Part shown: piece by piece, positions 17,787 to 25,573 of the stretch
Numbering within the stretch: position 1 is the stretch's first letter
Layout of the letters: each line of letters starts with the position of its first letter
From: Pseudomonas fragi
GTDB taxonomy: Bacteria > Pseudomonadota > Gammaproteobacteria > Pseudomonadales > Pseudomonadaceae
Length of the DNA stretch: 64,000 nucleotides
NCBI RefSeq assembly: GCF_002269505.1
Contig: NZ_NQKQ01000023.1
Location: 19,540 to 83,539, forward strand
Reading direction: 5' to 3'
Program-made: the position numbers and the translations under genes
Notes under the pieces: generated by a model
The model's database searches: none
Told to the model about the DNA's origin: nothing
The model's input: the letters and a program-made list of their open reading frames with translations, nothing else

Positions 17787-19637
17787 TTGCGGGCGTCAGT
17801 GCCAATGCTTTATCGTCGTTTCGAAAAACTGATCGATATTTTTCGTGAAGCCCCGACTCCGGCCCCTCCAAGCACTGTCTGGGCGTTTTATCTCTACTAC
17901 CTGCGCCAGGTGTGGCCCGTGTTCGCCGCCTTGCTGGTGGTCGGGCTGATCGCGGCACTGATCGAAGTATCGTTGTTCAGCTACTTGAGCACGCTGATCG
18001 ACCTGACCCAGGGCACGCCCAACACTGACTTTTTCAAGGTCCACAGCGGTGAGCTGATCTGGATGGCCGTGGTCGCGCTGATCATACGCCCGGTGTTCTT
18101 CGGCCTCCATGACCTGCTGGTGCACCAGACCCTGAGCCCAAGCATGACCAGCATGATCCGCTGGCAAAACCACAGTTATGTGCTCAAGCAAAGCCTCAAC
18201 TTTTTCCAGAACGATTTTGCCGGGCGCATCGCCCAGCGCATCATGCAAACAGGCAACTCCCTGCGAGATTCGGCAGTTCAGGCCGTCGACGCGCTGTGGC
18301 ACGTCCTGATCTATGCCATCAGTTCGCTGGTGCTGTTTGCCGAAGCCGACTGGCGCCTGATGATCCCTCTGCTGACCTGGATCCTGTGCTACATCGGCGC
18401 CTTGTATTACTTCGTGCCAAGGGTCAAGGAGCGCTCGGTGGTGTCTTCCGATGCGCGCTCCAAACTGATGGGGCGCATCGTCGACGGCTACACCAACATC
18501 ACCACCCTCAAATTGTTCGCCCACACCAACTTCGAGCAGCAGTACGCGCGCGAAGCCATTATCGAGCAAACCGAAAAAACCCGCCTGGCCAGTCGCGTCG
18601 TCACCAGCATGGACGTGACAATCACCAGCTTGAATGGCCTGCTGATCGTCAGCACCAGCGGCCTGGCCCTCTGGCTGTGGAGCCAGTCGCTGATCAGCGT
18701 CGGCGCCATTGCCCTCGCCACCGGCCTGGTGATCCGTATCGTCAACATGTCCGGCTGGATCATGTGGGTGGTCAACGGCATATTCGAAAACATCGGCATG
18801 GTCCAGGATGGCCTGGAGACCATCGCCCAACCTGTCGCCGTAACCGACCGCGATCAGGCCCCGCGCCTGATCGTCAACTGTGGCGAAGTGCGCTTTGAAC
18901 ACGTCGACTTCCACTACGGCAAGCGCAGCGGGATCATCAGCGACCTTAACCTGGTGATTGAACCCGGTGAAAAAATCGGCCTGATCGGCCCCTCGGGTGC
19001 CGGCAAGTCAACCCTGGTGAACCTGCTGCTGCGTCTGTATGACCTGCAGGGCGGTCGCATCCTGATCGACAATCAGAACATAGCCGAAGTGACGCAGGAA
19101 AGCCTGCGCGAACAGATCGGAATGATTACCCAGGACACCTCGTTGCTGCATCGTTCGATCCGCGACAATTTGCTCTATGGCAAACCGGACGCCACCGACG
19201 AAGAACTCTGGGAAGCCGTGCGCAAGGCCCGTGCCGATGAGTTTATCCCGCTACTGTCTGACGCACAGGGCCGCACCGGCTTCGATGCCCACGTGGGCGA
19301 GCGCGGCGTCAAGCTGTCCGGCGGGCAACGCCAGCGTATTGCCATTGCTCGCGTGCTGCTCAAGAACGCTCCGATCCTGATCATGGACGAGGCCACCTCG
19401 GCACTGGACTCCGAAGTAGAGGCCGCGATCCAGGAAAGCCTGGAAACCCTGATGCAGGGTAAAACCGTGATTGCCATCGCCCACCGCCTTTCCACCATCG
19501 CACGCATGGACCGCCTGGTGGTCCTGGAAAACGGCCATATCGCCGAAACCGGCACCCACAACGAACTGCTCGCCAAAGGCGGTTTGTACTCGCGGTTGTG
19601 GCAGCACCAGACTGGAGGTTTTGTCGGCATTGACTGA
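17787..19637 (+). CDS. ABC transporter, fused permease/ATPase (MsbA/MDR-like exporter)
   Basis: A half-transporter of up to 616 residues. The N-terminal half has six membrane helices; the C-terminal nucleotide-binding domain has Walker A GPSGAGKST (about residues 400-409), signature LSGGQRQ (about 510) and Walker B ILIMDEATS (about 530), with the H-loop in IAIAHRLST. It forms a homodimeric or heterodimeric exporter in the inner membrane; the substrate is unknown. The start is debatable: TTG 17787 has AGGAGAG six to eight bases upstream, while ATG 17805 (MLYRRFEKL, the usual annotated start in relatives) is 25 bases from that site. The TTG lies within a GCCCGC-ATT-GCGGGC hairpin. A terminator follows. 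Confidence 0.92.
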   Translation: MRASVPMLYRRFEKLIDIFREAPTPAPPSTVWAFYLYYLRQVWPVFAALLVVGLIAALIEVSLFSYLSTLIDLTQGTPNTDFFKVHSGELIWMAVVALIIRPVFFGLHDLLVHQTLSPSMTSMIRWQNHSYVLKQSLNFFQNDFAGRIAQRIMQTGNSLRDSAVQAVDALWHVLIYAISSLVLFAEADWRLMIPLLTWILCYIGALYYFVPRVKERSVVSSDARSKLMGRIVDGYTNITTLKLFAHTNFEQQYAREAIIEQTEKTRLASRVVTSMDVTITSLNGLLIVSTSGLALWLWSQSLISVGAIALATGLVIRIVNMSGWIMWVVNGIFENIGMVQDGLETIAQPVAVTDRDQAPRLIVNCGEVRFEHVDFHYGKRSGIISDLNLVIEPGEKIGLIGPSGAGKSTLVNLLLRLYDLQGGRILIDNQNIAEVTQESLREQIGMITQDTSLLHRSIRDNLLYGKPDATDEELWEAVRKARADEFIPLLSDAQGRTGFDAHVGERGVKLSGGQRQRIAIARVLLKNAPILIMDEATSALDSEVEAAIQESLETLMQGKTVIAIAHRLSTIARMDRLVVLENGHIAETGTHNELLAKGGLYSRLWQHQTGGFVGID

Positions 19638-19661
19638 GCGCCTGTAACGCCAGTGAAACTC

Positions 19662-19700
19662 AACGCCAGCGCCCGGTTTTAAAAGGGTCTGGCGTTTTTT
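19662..19700 (+). terminator. Intrinsic terminator after the ABC exporter
   Basis: Stem AACGCCAG (19662-19669) pairs with CTGGCGTT (19689-19696) across a 19-base loop and is followed by T residues to 19700. Confidence 0.85.
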
Positions 19701-19797
19701 ATGGCACTGGCTAAAAATCCGGAGAGTGCTGTACTGAAAATAGGATTCGGGAGAATTCTGCTGTGAACCGCAGGAAGCGACGCTGCTTCAATTGCAC

Positions 19798-19813
19798 GAT
19801 AGATTTATCTATC
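19798..19813. promoter_or_regulatory. GATAGAT-TT-ATCTATC dyad before aqpZ
   Basis: A perfect 7-base inverted repeat with a 2-base spacer, ending 13 bases before the aquaporin ATG. It could be an operator or an mRNA hairpin near the ribosome binding region. No regulator is known to me for this motif. Confidence 0.4.
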
Positions 19814-19826
19814 CGGGATCGCTTCC

Positions 19827-20528
19827 ATGACCTTATTCAAACGTTCTGTAACTGAGTTGCTGGGTACTTTCTGGTTAGTGCTGGGCGGTTGTGGTAGTGC
19901 CGTACTCGCTGCCGCGTTTCCTGATGTCGGCATCGGCCTGCTGGGGGTCGCGCTGGCATTTGGCCTGACCGTGGTGACCATGGCCTTCGCCATCGGCCAT
20001 ATCAGTGGCTGCCATCTCAACCCGGCCGTGTCGTTCGGCTTGTGGGTGGGCGGGCGTTTTCCTGCCAAAGAACTGCCTGCGTATATCATTGCCCAAGTTC
20101 TGGGCGGCGTGATTGCGGCCGGGCTCCTGTACATGATTGCCAGCGGCAAGCCCGGCTTTGACCTGGCGGCAAGCGGGCTCGCAGCCAACGGTTATGGCGC
20201 GCACTCCCCAGGCGGCTATTCGATGGTTTCGGGGCTCATCTGTGAAATCACCATGAGCGCCATGTTTATCCTGATCATCATGGGCGTCACTGACAAACGG
20301 GTGCCTGCTGGGCACGCGCCTCTCGCCATCGGCCTGGCGCTGACGTTGATCCACCTGATCTCGATCCCGGTAACCAACACCTCGGTCAACCCGGCGCGCA
20401 GCACAGGCCCGGCGCTGATCGTGGGCGGCTGGGCACTTCAGCAGTTGTGGATGTTCTGGTTGGCGCCGATGGTGGGCGCGGCCATTGGTGCAGTGGTCTA
20501 TCGCTGGCTGGGCAAAGAAGACAGCTGA
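19827..20528 (+). CDS. aqpZ: Aquaporin Z
   Basis: A 233-residue member of the MIP family with six membrane helices. Both pore-lining NPA motifs are present (residues 65-67 in HLNPAVSF and 188-190 in SVNPARS), together with the aromatic/arginine selectivity arginine directly after the second NPA. The GxxxGxxxG-like packing and the histidine-containing fifth helix (LIHLISIPVTNTSVNP) fit a water-selective AqpZ rather than a glycerol facilitator GlpF. It allows rapid water flow across the inner membrane. ATG 19827; the ribosome binding site is weak and lies just behind a dyad. It is a single gene, convergent with the GNAT-like gene. Confidence 0.95.
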   Translation: MTLFKRSVTELLGTFWLVLGGCGSAVLAAAFPDVGIGLLGVALAFGLTVVTMAFAIGHISGCHLNPAVSFGLWVGGRFPAKELPAYIIAQVLGGVIAAGLLYMIASGKPGFDLAASGLAANGYGAHSPGGYSMVSGLICEITMSAMFILIIMGVTDKRVPAGHAPLAIGLALTLIHLISIPVTNTSVNPARSTGPALIVGGWALQQLWMFWLAPMVGAAIGAVVYRWLGKEDS

Positions 20529-20545
20529 ACAGCCAGAGTCAGGGG

Positions 20546-21670
20546 TCAGGCCTGCCGATAAGGCAGCGCCGACCTCGCCTCTTCGGCATACGCCAGCACC
20601 CCAACCCGCTCACGCTGCAAAAAGTCACTCACGGCCGCCTTCAGGCCCTGATGGCGCAGGTAATGCCAAGAATGAGTGATCACCGGCTCAAAACCGCGGA
20701 TCAACTTGTGTTCGCCTTGAGCCCCTGCATCAAAACGCCGGATACCGTGGGCGATGGCGTAATCCATGCCCTGGTAGAAACACGCCTCGAAATGCAGGCG
20801 GTCAAACTCGCCAAGGCATCCCCAATACCGACCATAGAAACTGTCGCCACCGATCAGGCTAAAGGCCATAGCAACCGGAGTTGCCCCCTGTTTGGCCAGC
20901 ACGACGCGAATCGATTCCGGCATACGCTCGGCCAGCAGGCTGAAAAAATCCCGCGTCAGATATGGCGTTTGCCGACGCACAGCGTAGGTGTTGGCATAGC
21001 AAGCGTAGACAAAATCCCATTGCGCTTCGCTGACTTGCTGGCCTTCCAGCCATTCAAACTCAAACCCCTGCCCCGCCACTTGCTCGCGCTCTTTGCGCAT
21101 CTGTTTGCGCTTGCGTGAACTCAAGGCATCGAGGAAATCCTGAAAATCCCGATACCCGCGGTTCTGCCAATGAAACTGACAGCCCAGCCGTTGCATCCAG
21201 CCGGGCTGTTGCGCCAACGCCCTATCGGCCAGCGGATCGGTAAAATTGATGTGGGCGCTGGACAGCCCTTCGATCTGCAGATAACCGGGCAAGGCTGCCA
21301 GCAGCTCGAGCCCATCCTCGGCACGGGCGGCCAACAGCCGTGGGCCGCTGACCGGGCTGAACGGTACCGCCGTGAGCAACTTGGGGTAGTACTCGATGCC
21401 TGCCCGCTCGCAGGCCTGCGCCCACTCATGATCAAACACGTACTCTCCGTAGGAATGCCATTTGCGATAACTGGGCAGCGCCGCCTGCAACTGCCCATTT
21501 TCGTAATGCAGCAAATGCTCGGGCTGCCAGCCGGAATGAGGCCCAAGGCTGGCACTGTCTTCCAGGGCACTGAGAAAGGCATGCCGCAAAAAAGGCTGGG
21601 CCACCGGCACCAGCGCATCCCATTCATGGGCGGGGATGGCGGACAGGCTGTCGAGTCGTTCAAGCGGCAT
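20546..21670 (-). CDS. GNAT/FemAB-like peptidogalycan-type acyltransferase (DUF482)
   Basis: A 374-residue protein of the Peptidogalycan_BiosN/DUF482 group, built of two GNAT-like halves. Diagnostic stretches are FLRHAFLSALEDSASLGPHSGW, YGEYVFDHEWAQACERAG, the LSSRKRKQMRKEREQV region at about residue 190, and GAQGEHKLIRGFEP near the end. The family name comes from a proposed peptide-glycan biosynthetic role; the real substrate is not established. ATG at 21670. It ends 18 bases after aqpZ, tail to tail. Divergent from the porin gene; the 258-base gap between them carries the Pho-box-like array. Confidence 0.88.
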   Translation of the reverse strand: MPLERLDSLSAIPAHEWDALVPVAQPFLRHAFLSALEDSASLGPHSGWQPEHLLHYENGQLQAALPSYRKWHSYGEYVFDHEWAQACERAGIEYYPKLLTAVPFSPVSGPRLLAARAEDGLELLAALPGYLQIEGLSSAHINFTDPLADRALAQQPGWMQRLGCQFHWQNRGYRDFQDFLDALSSRKRKQMRKEREQVAGQGFEFEWLEGQQVSEAQWDFVYACYANTYAVRRQTPYLTRDFFSLLAERMPESIRVVLAKQGATPVAMAFSLIGGDSFYGRYWGCLGEFDRLHFEACFYQGMDYAIAHGIRRFDAGAQGEHKLIRGFEPVITHSWHYLRHQGLKAAVSDFLQRERVGVLAYAEEARSALPYRQA

Positions 21671-21730
21671 TAATAGTCCTCAAGGCGCGGCGTAGACGCG
21701 ATGGTATCACCCAACCAGTGAATCGCTTCA

Positions 21731-21786
21731 CTGTCACAGACTTGCTATCACTCTGCCACTTTTCTGTCATATCCACCCGCGATACT
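21731..21786 (+). promoter_or_regulatory. Candidate tandem Pho box and -10 for the porin gene
   Basis: Four heptamers spaced exactly 11 bases apart: CTGTCAC (21731), TTGCTAT (21742), CTGCCAC (21753) and CTGTCAT (21764), each separated by four bases. This is the PhoB-box layout (CTGTCAT repeats). A GATACT hexamer at 21781-21786, ten bases after the last repeat, suits the -10 of a PhoB-activated promoter reading into the porin gene. Confidence 0.75.
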
Positions 21787-21928
21787 GACGCCGCTTCTTA
21801 GAACACGGGGTTATGAGCGACCTGTTTGCCAACACGCTCATGACACACCAAGCCTCGTTAACGTGAGCCCGTAAAGGGCCGATTTTTCTTGGGGTGGCTA
21901 GGGCCATCTCAGCACTGGGAGATTCATA

Positions 21929-23221
21929 ATGCGTCTTGTATCTACACGGGTTGCTGCGGGACTGTGTGGCGGCCTGGTATTGGCCATGAGCGTTCCGGCC
22001 AGCGCTGCGGTCGATGCCAAACTGCTCGAAATGCTTAAAGCCAACGGCTCCATTTCGCCTGCACAATACTCCGAGCTGCAAACTGAACTCGCCAGTGAGA
22101 ATCAAGCCAAGCAAGAAGCTGCCGCCGATCAGGTGAAGAAATCCGATCTCAGTGCCTTCGAACAGAAAGTCGCCTGGGCCGCCAAAACCGAACTCAAGGG
22201 CGATGTCCGGGTTCGTCAGGAAACCGTCAAAATCGACGGCGAATCCGACGGCAAGAACAAGGACCGTCAGCGTATTCGTGCCCGTCTGGGCGCCTACACC
22301 GAAATCAACCCGCAGGTGAACACCGGTATCCGTATCGCTACTGGTGGCGGCGATGATGCACGCTCCACCAACCAGGACCTGGACAACTACTTCGACAAGA
22401 AGCAGCTGTGGCTGGACATGGCCTTCATCGACTACCACCCGACCGCCGTCAAGGACCTGCACCTGATTGCCGGCAAGATGCCACAACCGTGGGTCAACAT
22501 GGGCGATGTGATCTGGGATAGCGATATCAACCCGGAAGGTCTGGCCGCCACTTACAAGCACAACCTGGGCAACAGCGGCGTCGAGATGTTTGGTAGCGCC
22601 GGTTACTACACCCTCAAGGACAACGTTGACGGTGAAGGCGTGCAATTCAAACACGACCTGAGCCTGTATGCCGGCCAGTTGGGTGCACGTTTCGCACCAA
22701 CCGACAGCCTGAAAGTGACCTTGGGCGGTAGCGTTTACAGCTACAACAACGACAAGGACAGCAAGTGCCCGACTACCGGGACCAAGACCACTCCTTGCGC
22801 GCTCGCCGTCAACGGCAACAGCACCGACGAGTTCCGTCTGTACGAAGGCTTCGGTCAGGTCGATATCGCCAACCTGCCATTGCCGCTGTCGCTGTACGGC
22901 CAATACGTGCACAACGCTGCCACCGACAGCGATCAGGACGATGCCTGGCTGGTGGGTTTCAAATCCAAGCTCAACGCCTTCAGCCTGGACTACAACTACC
23001 GCGATATTCAGCGTAACGCCGTGGTCGGCGCGTTCACCGACTCTGACTTCGCCAACGGTACTACCGGTTCTCGCGGTCACAAGTTCAAAGTGGGTTACGA
23101 AATCGACAAGAACTTCGGTGTCGGCGTGACGTACTTCCTGACCAAGGCCGACTACGCGACCTCCACCCAGAAAGATGCCAAGGCCAACACCTTGCAACTG
23201 GACCTGGAAGCCAAGTTCTAA
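21929..23221 (+). CDS. Putative outer-membrane porin (Porin_5-like)
   Basis: A 430-residue exported protein. A signal peptide of about 26 residues ends in PASAA; then comes a short periplasmic coiled segment (LEMLKANGSISPAQYSELQTEL, about 32-60) typical of this porin group, and a long beta-barrel with GDVRVRQETVKI, ITDNFD-like NQDLDNYFDKKQLWLD, and repeated aromatic-rich strands. It ends LDLEAKF, with the C-terminal phenylalanine of outer-membrane proteins. It is likely a specific or general porin; the preceding Pho-box-like array suggests a role in phosphate or phosphorylated-compound uptake. ATG with GGGAG upstream. The 5' leader from the predicted promoter would be about 135 bases. A hairpin terminator follows. 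Confidence 0.88.
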   Translation: MRLVSTRVAAGLCGGLVLAMSVPASAAVDAKLLEMLKANGSISPAQYSELQTELASENQAKQEAAADQVKKSDLSAFEQKVAWAAKTELKGDVRVRQETVKIDGESDGKNKDRQRIRARLGAYTEINPQVNTGIRIATGGGDDARSTNQDLDNYFDKKQLWLDMAFIDYHPTAVKDLHLIAGKMPQPWVNMGDVIWDSDINPEGLAATYKHNLGNSGVEMFGSAGYYTLKDNVDGEGVQFKHDLSLYAGQLGARFAPTDSLKVTLGGSVYSYNNDKDSKCPTTGTKTTPCALAVNGNSTDEFRLYEGFGQVDIANLPLPLSLYGQYVHNAATDSDQDDAWLVGFKSKLNAFSLDYNYRDIQRNAVVGAFTDSDFANGTTGSRGHKFKVGYEIDKNFGVGVTYFLTKADYATSTQKDAKANTLQLDLEAKF

Positions 23222-23246
23222 AAGCAGGTTTCATGCAACAGACAAC

Positions 23247-23270
23247 ACGCTGGAGTCGTCCAGCGTTTTG
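23247..23270 (+). terminator. Hairpin terminator after the porin
   Basis: Stem ACGCTGG, loop AGTCGT, stem CCAGCGT followed by three T residues and a G. Moderately strong; located 26 bases after the porin stop. Confidence 0.65.
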
Positions 23271-23344
23271 TATCTCAAAAGCACAGCGAGGATGGCGTCG
23301 GCCCCCATCACATCCACCGCCGCCTCCTCGCTCATGCCCCGCCT

Positions 23345-23572
23345 TTAGCGCGACCGCTCGCGCATCATCCACTCGACCGTTTGCTCCAGATCCGCCGGTG
23401 GCGGCTCGGGAAGCTTTCTCAAGGTGGCGCTCAGCACACGCATTTGCTTGATAAAACGTCGGCAGTTCGGACAAAACAGCAAATGATGGCGCACTAGCAG
23501 GCGCTGACGAAAACTCAGCTGGCCATCCAGATAATCACTTGAACGCGCTACTTGCTGTTTACAGCTCAACAT
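23345..23572 (-). CDS. Short zinc-binding anti-sigma factor (ZAS domain)
   Basis: A 75-residue protein with C4 and the ZAS motif H30-x3-C34-x2-C37 (RHHLLFCPNC), the zinc-binding fold of anti-sigma factors. It has no membrane segment after the motif, so it would be soluble and cytoplasmic rather than a membrane-bound receptor. Its ATG overlaps the end of the sigma gene by seven bases (translational coupling), which supports a cognate pair in which it sequesters the ECF factor. The signal it senses is unknown; thiol oxidation via the zinc cysteines is one option. Family match is good, partnership is inferred. Confidence 0.85.
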   Translation of the reverse strand: MLSCKQQVARSSDYLDGQLSFRQRLLVRHHLLFCPNCRRFIKQMRVLSATLRKLPEPPPADLEQTVEWMMRERSR

Positions 23573-24177
23573 TCGCCGGTTTCCTCGAAATGCTCCACGG
23601 TCGCAAAGACTTTAAGTCGGGCGCGATGTATCAGCACCCTGACATTAGAGAGCGATATCTCAAGAATATTACAAATTTCTTCAAGCTCCAGCCCCTGGCG
23701 CTCGCGCAACACCAGCACACTGCTCTGCAACTGCGGCAGGCTGAGGAGCGTGTGCTCAAGGCACTCGCGCAGTTCTTCTTCGGTGAGCAAGGCGTCGGGG
23801 GTGTCCTGATGCCAGGCAAAAGGCGCCAGCAACCAGTGGCCATCGCTGGAAAACCGGTCATCGTCGACAGTACCGTGAGGCGAGGGTAAATCGTCGAGCA
23901 GCACTTCACGACGATTTTGCTTGTAGCGGTTTTTGGCCGAATTGGCGGTGATGGTCAGCAGCCAGGTTTTCAGGCTCGAGCGGCCCTCAAATCCGGACAG
24001 GTTACGCACCACTGACAGCCAGGCGTCCTGCACGATTTCGTCGGCATGGCGATTGCCGACGATCGCATAGGCCACGGCGCGCATGGCACTCTGGTAGGTG
24101 GTGACCAGCTCGCGAAAAGCCTGCTGATCGCCGGCCAACAGACGCTTGAGCAGTTCTGAGTCGTCGGCAGTTGCCAT
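23566..24177 (-). CDS. ECF-type RNA polymerase sigma factor
   Basis: A 203-residue sigma-70 ECF protein. Region 2 is at about residues 20-90 (FRELVTTYQSAMRAVAYAIVGNRHADEIVQDAWLSVVRNL, with the ADEIVQDAWL core) and region 4 at about 140-195 (LPQLQSSVLVLRERQGLELEEICNILEISLSNVRVLIHRAR). From memory its place next to the KAS III gene matches the PA3285 locus of P. aeruginosa. It follows the KAS III gene by 57 bases on the same strand and overlaps the anti-sigma gene by seven bases. ATG 24177. Its target promoters and inducing signal are not visible here. Confidence 0.92.
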   Translation of the reverse strand: MATADDSELLKRLLAGDQQAFRELVTTYQSAMRAVAYAIVGNRHADEIVQDAWLSVVRNLSGFEGRSSLKTWLLTITANSAKNRYKQNRREVLLDDLPSPHGTVDDDRFSSDGHWLLAPFAWHQDTPDALLTEEELRECLEHTLLSLPQLQSSVLVLRERQGLELEEICNILEISLSNVRVLIHRARLKVFATVEHFEETGEC

Positions 24178-24234
24178 GCAGGTCTCCGCAACCGGAAAGT
24201 GATTTTTCTGTGTGAGAGCGGGCCAGCTATGACC

Positions 24235-25356
24235 TTAGCGCTTACGCAAAATCACGCTGCCAATCGAGTAGCCGGCACCGAACGAACTGAGCACTGCCAG
24301 CGAACCGCTTGGCAAGTCGTCCTGGTACTTATGGAAGGCGATCACCGAACCGGCCGAACTGGTATTGGCATAAGTGTCGAGAATCACCGGGGCTTCTTCG
24401 ATCGAGGCTTCGCGGCCCAACAACTTGCGCACGATCAGATGGTTCATGCTCAAGTTGGCCTGGTGCAGCCAGAAACGCTTGACCTGGGCCACGTCCAGCT
24501 GGCTTTCCTGCAAATGCTGGCCGATCAACTCAGCCACCATCGGGCATACGTCACGGAAGACTTTGCGCCCTTCTTGTACGAACAGTTTGTCCGGGCTGTC
24601 AGCCGGCTCGTCAGACGCGCGGTTGAGGAAGCCGAAGTTGTTGCGGATATTGTTCGAGTAAGTGGTCAGCAGTTTGGTGCTGACGATGTCGAACTGGTGT
24701 TCGGACGTTGCCAGATCAGCACGTTCAACCACTACCGCGGTTGCCGCATCGCCAAAGATGAAGTGGCTGTCACGGTCACGAAAGTTCAGGTGGCCGGTGC
24801 ACACTTCAGGGCTGATCAACAGCACTGCGCGGGCCTGGCCCAACTGCACACTGTTACTGGCGGTCTGAATACCGAAAGTCGCCGAGGAGCAGGCTACGTT
24901 CATGTCAAAGCCAAAGCCCTGGATGCCCAGCGCGTGCTGCACTTCGATAGCAATGGCAGGGTACGGGCGCTGCAGGTTGGAGCAGGCCACGATCACCCCG
25001 TCGATGTCAGCGGCGCTTTTACCCGCACGCTCCAGCGCCTGGTTGGCAGCGCCTACGGCCATTTCGCAGAGCACCGACATTTCGTCGTTGCTACGTTCAG
25101 GCAAGCGCGGACGCATGCGCTGAGGGTCAAGGATGCCGTCCTTGTCCATCACAAAGCGGCTTTTGATGCCCGAAGCCTTTTCGATAAAGGCTGCACTGGA
25201 CTCGGCCAGAGGCTGGATGTCACCTGCCTCGATAGCCGCAGCGTGGTCCGCGTTGAACTGTTGCACATAGGTATTGAAAGACTGCACCAGCTCTTCGTTG
25301 GAGATGCTGTTGGCCGGGGTATACAGGCCGGTGCCGCTGATGACGACGTTATGCAC
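24235..25356 (-). CDS. Beta-ketoacyl-ACP synthase III (FabH-like KAS III)
   Basis: A 373-residue thiolase-fold enzyme with the KAS III triad Cys156 (VACSSAT), His298 (WLHQANLSMN) and Asn331 (YANTSSAGS). It condenses an acyl primer with malonyl-ACP; a relative in P. aeruginosa (PA3286, from memory) uses medium-chain acyl-CoA to shunt beta-oxidation products into fatty acid synthesis, and this protein is longer than housekeeping FabH (about 317 residues). GTG start at 25356 with GAGGA upstream. It leads a probable operon with the ECF sigma and ZAS genes. A REP pair lies upstream. Function as a shunt enzyme is inferred. Confidence 0.92.
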   Translation of the reverse strand: MHNVVISGTGLYTPANSISNEELVQSFNTYVQQFNADHAAAIEAGDIQPLAESSAAFIEKASGIKSRFVMDKDGILDPQRMRPRLPERSNDEMSVLCEMAVGAANQALERAGKSAADIDGVIVACSNLQRPYPAIAIEVQHALGIQGFGFDMNVACSSATFGIQTASNSVQLGQARAVLLISPEVCTGHLNFRDRDSHFIFGDAATAVVVERADLATSEHQFDIVSTKLLTTYSNNIRNNFGFLNRASDEPADSPDKLFVQEGRKVFRDVCPMVAELIGQHLQESQLDVAQVKRFWLHQANLSMNHLIVRKLLGREASIEEAPVILDTYANTSSAGSVIAFHKYQDDLPSGSLAVLSSFGAGYSIGSVILRKR

Positions 25357-25476
25357 GGTCGTTCCTCTATTCTGTTCAAGCAGAAGAAATTGAAATCGTT
25401 TCAGGTACTGATAGCCGCGAAGTTTGCCATAAAAGGCAGCATTTGGCGTTATTTACGGATCTTGCAGTGATCCCCC

Positions 25477-25561
25477 GTGGGAGCGGGCTTGCTCGCGATT
25501 GCAGCAACACGGTGCAAATGAAGGACCGCGTCACCTGCATCGCGAGCAAGCCCACGCTCAC
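25477..25561. repeat. REP pair (GTGGGAGCGGGCTTGCTCGCGA type)
   Basis: Arms GTGGGAGCGGGCTTGCTCGC (25477-25496) and GCGAGCAAGCCCACGCTCAC (25542-25561) form a near-perfect inverted repeat around a 40-base spacer. This is the classic REP of the fluorescent Pseudomonas. It lies between the KAS III gene and hrpA, and a single related copy with its own hairpin is at 38980. Confidence 0.85.
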
Positions 25562-25573
25562 AGAACTGCAGGC

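Noticed and set aside
21767..23197. 476-codon minus-strand frame opposite the porin
   Set aside because: The plus strand has a signal peptide, beta-barrel pattern and C-terminal Phe; the shadow lacks all.
23539..23889. Plus-strand ORF opposite the sigma factor
   Set aside because: It is the antisense of a well-supported ECF sigma gene and shows no independent motif.
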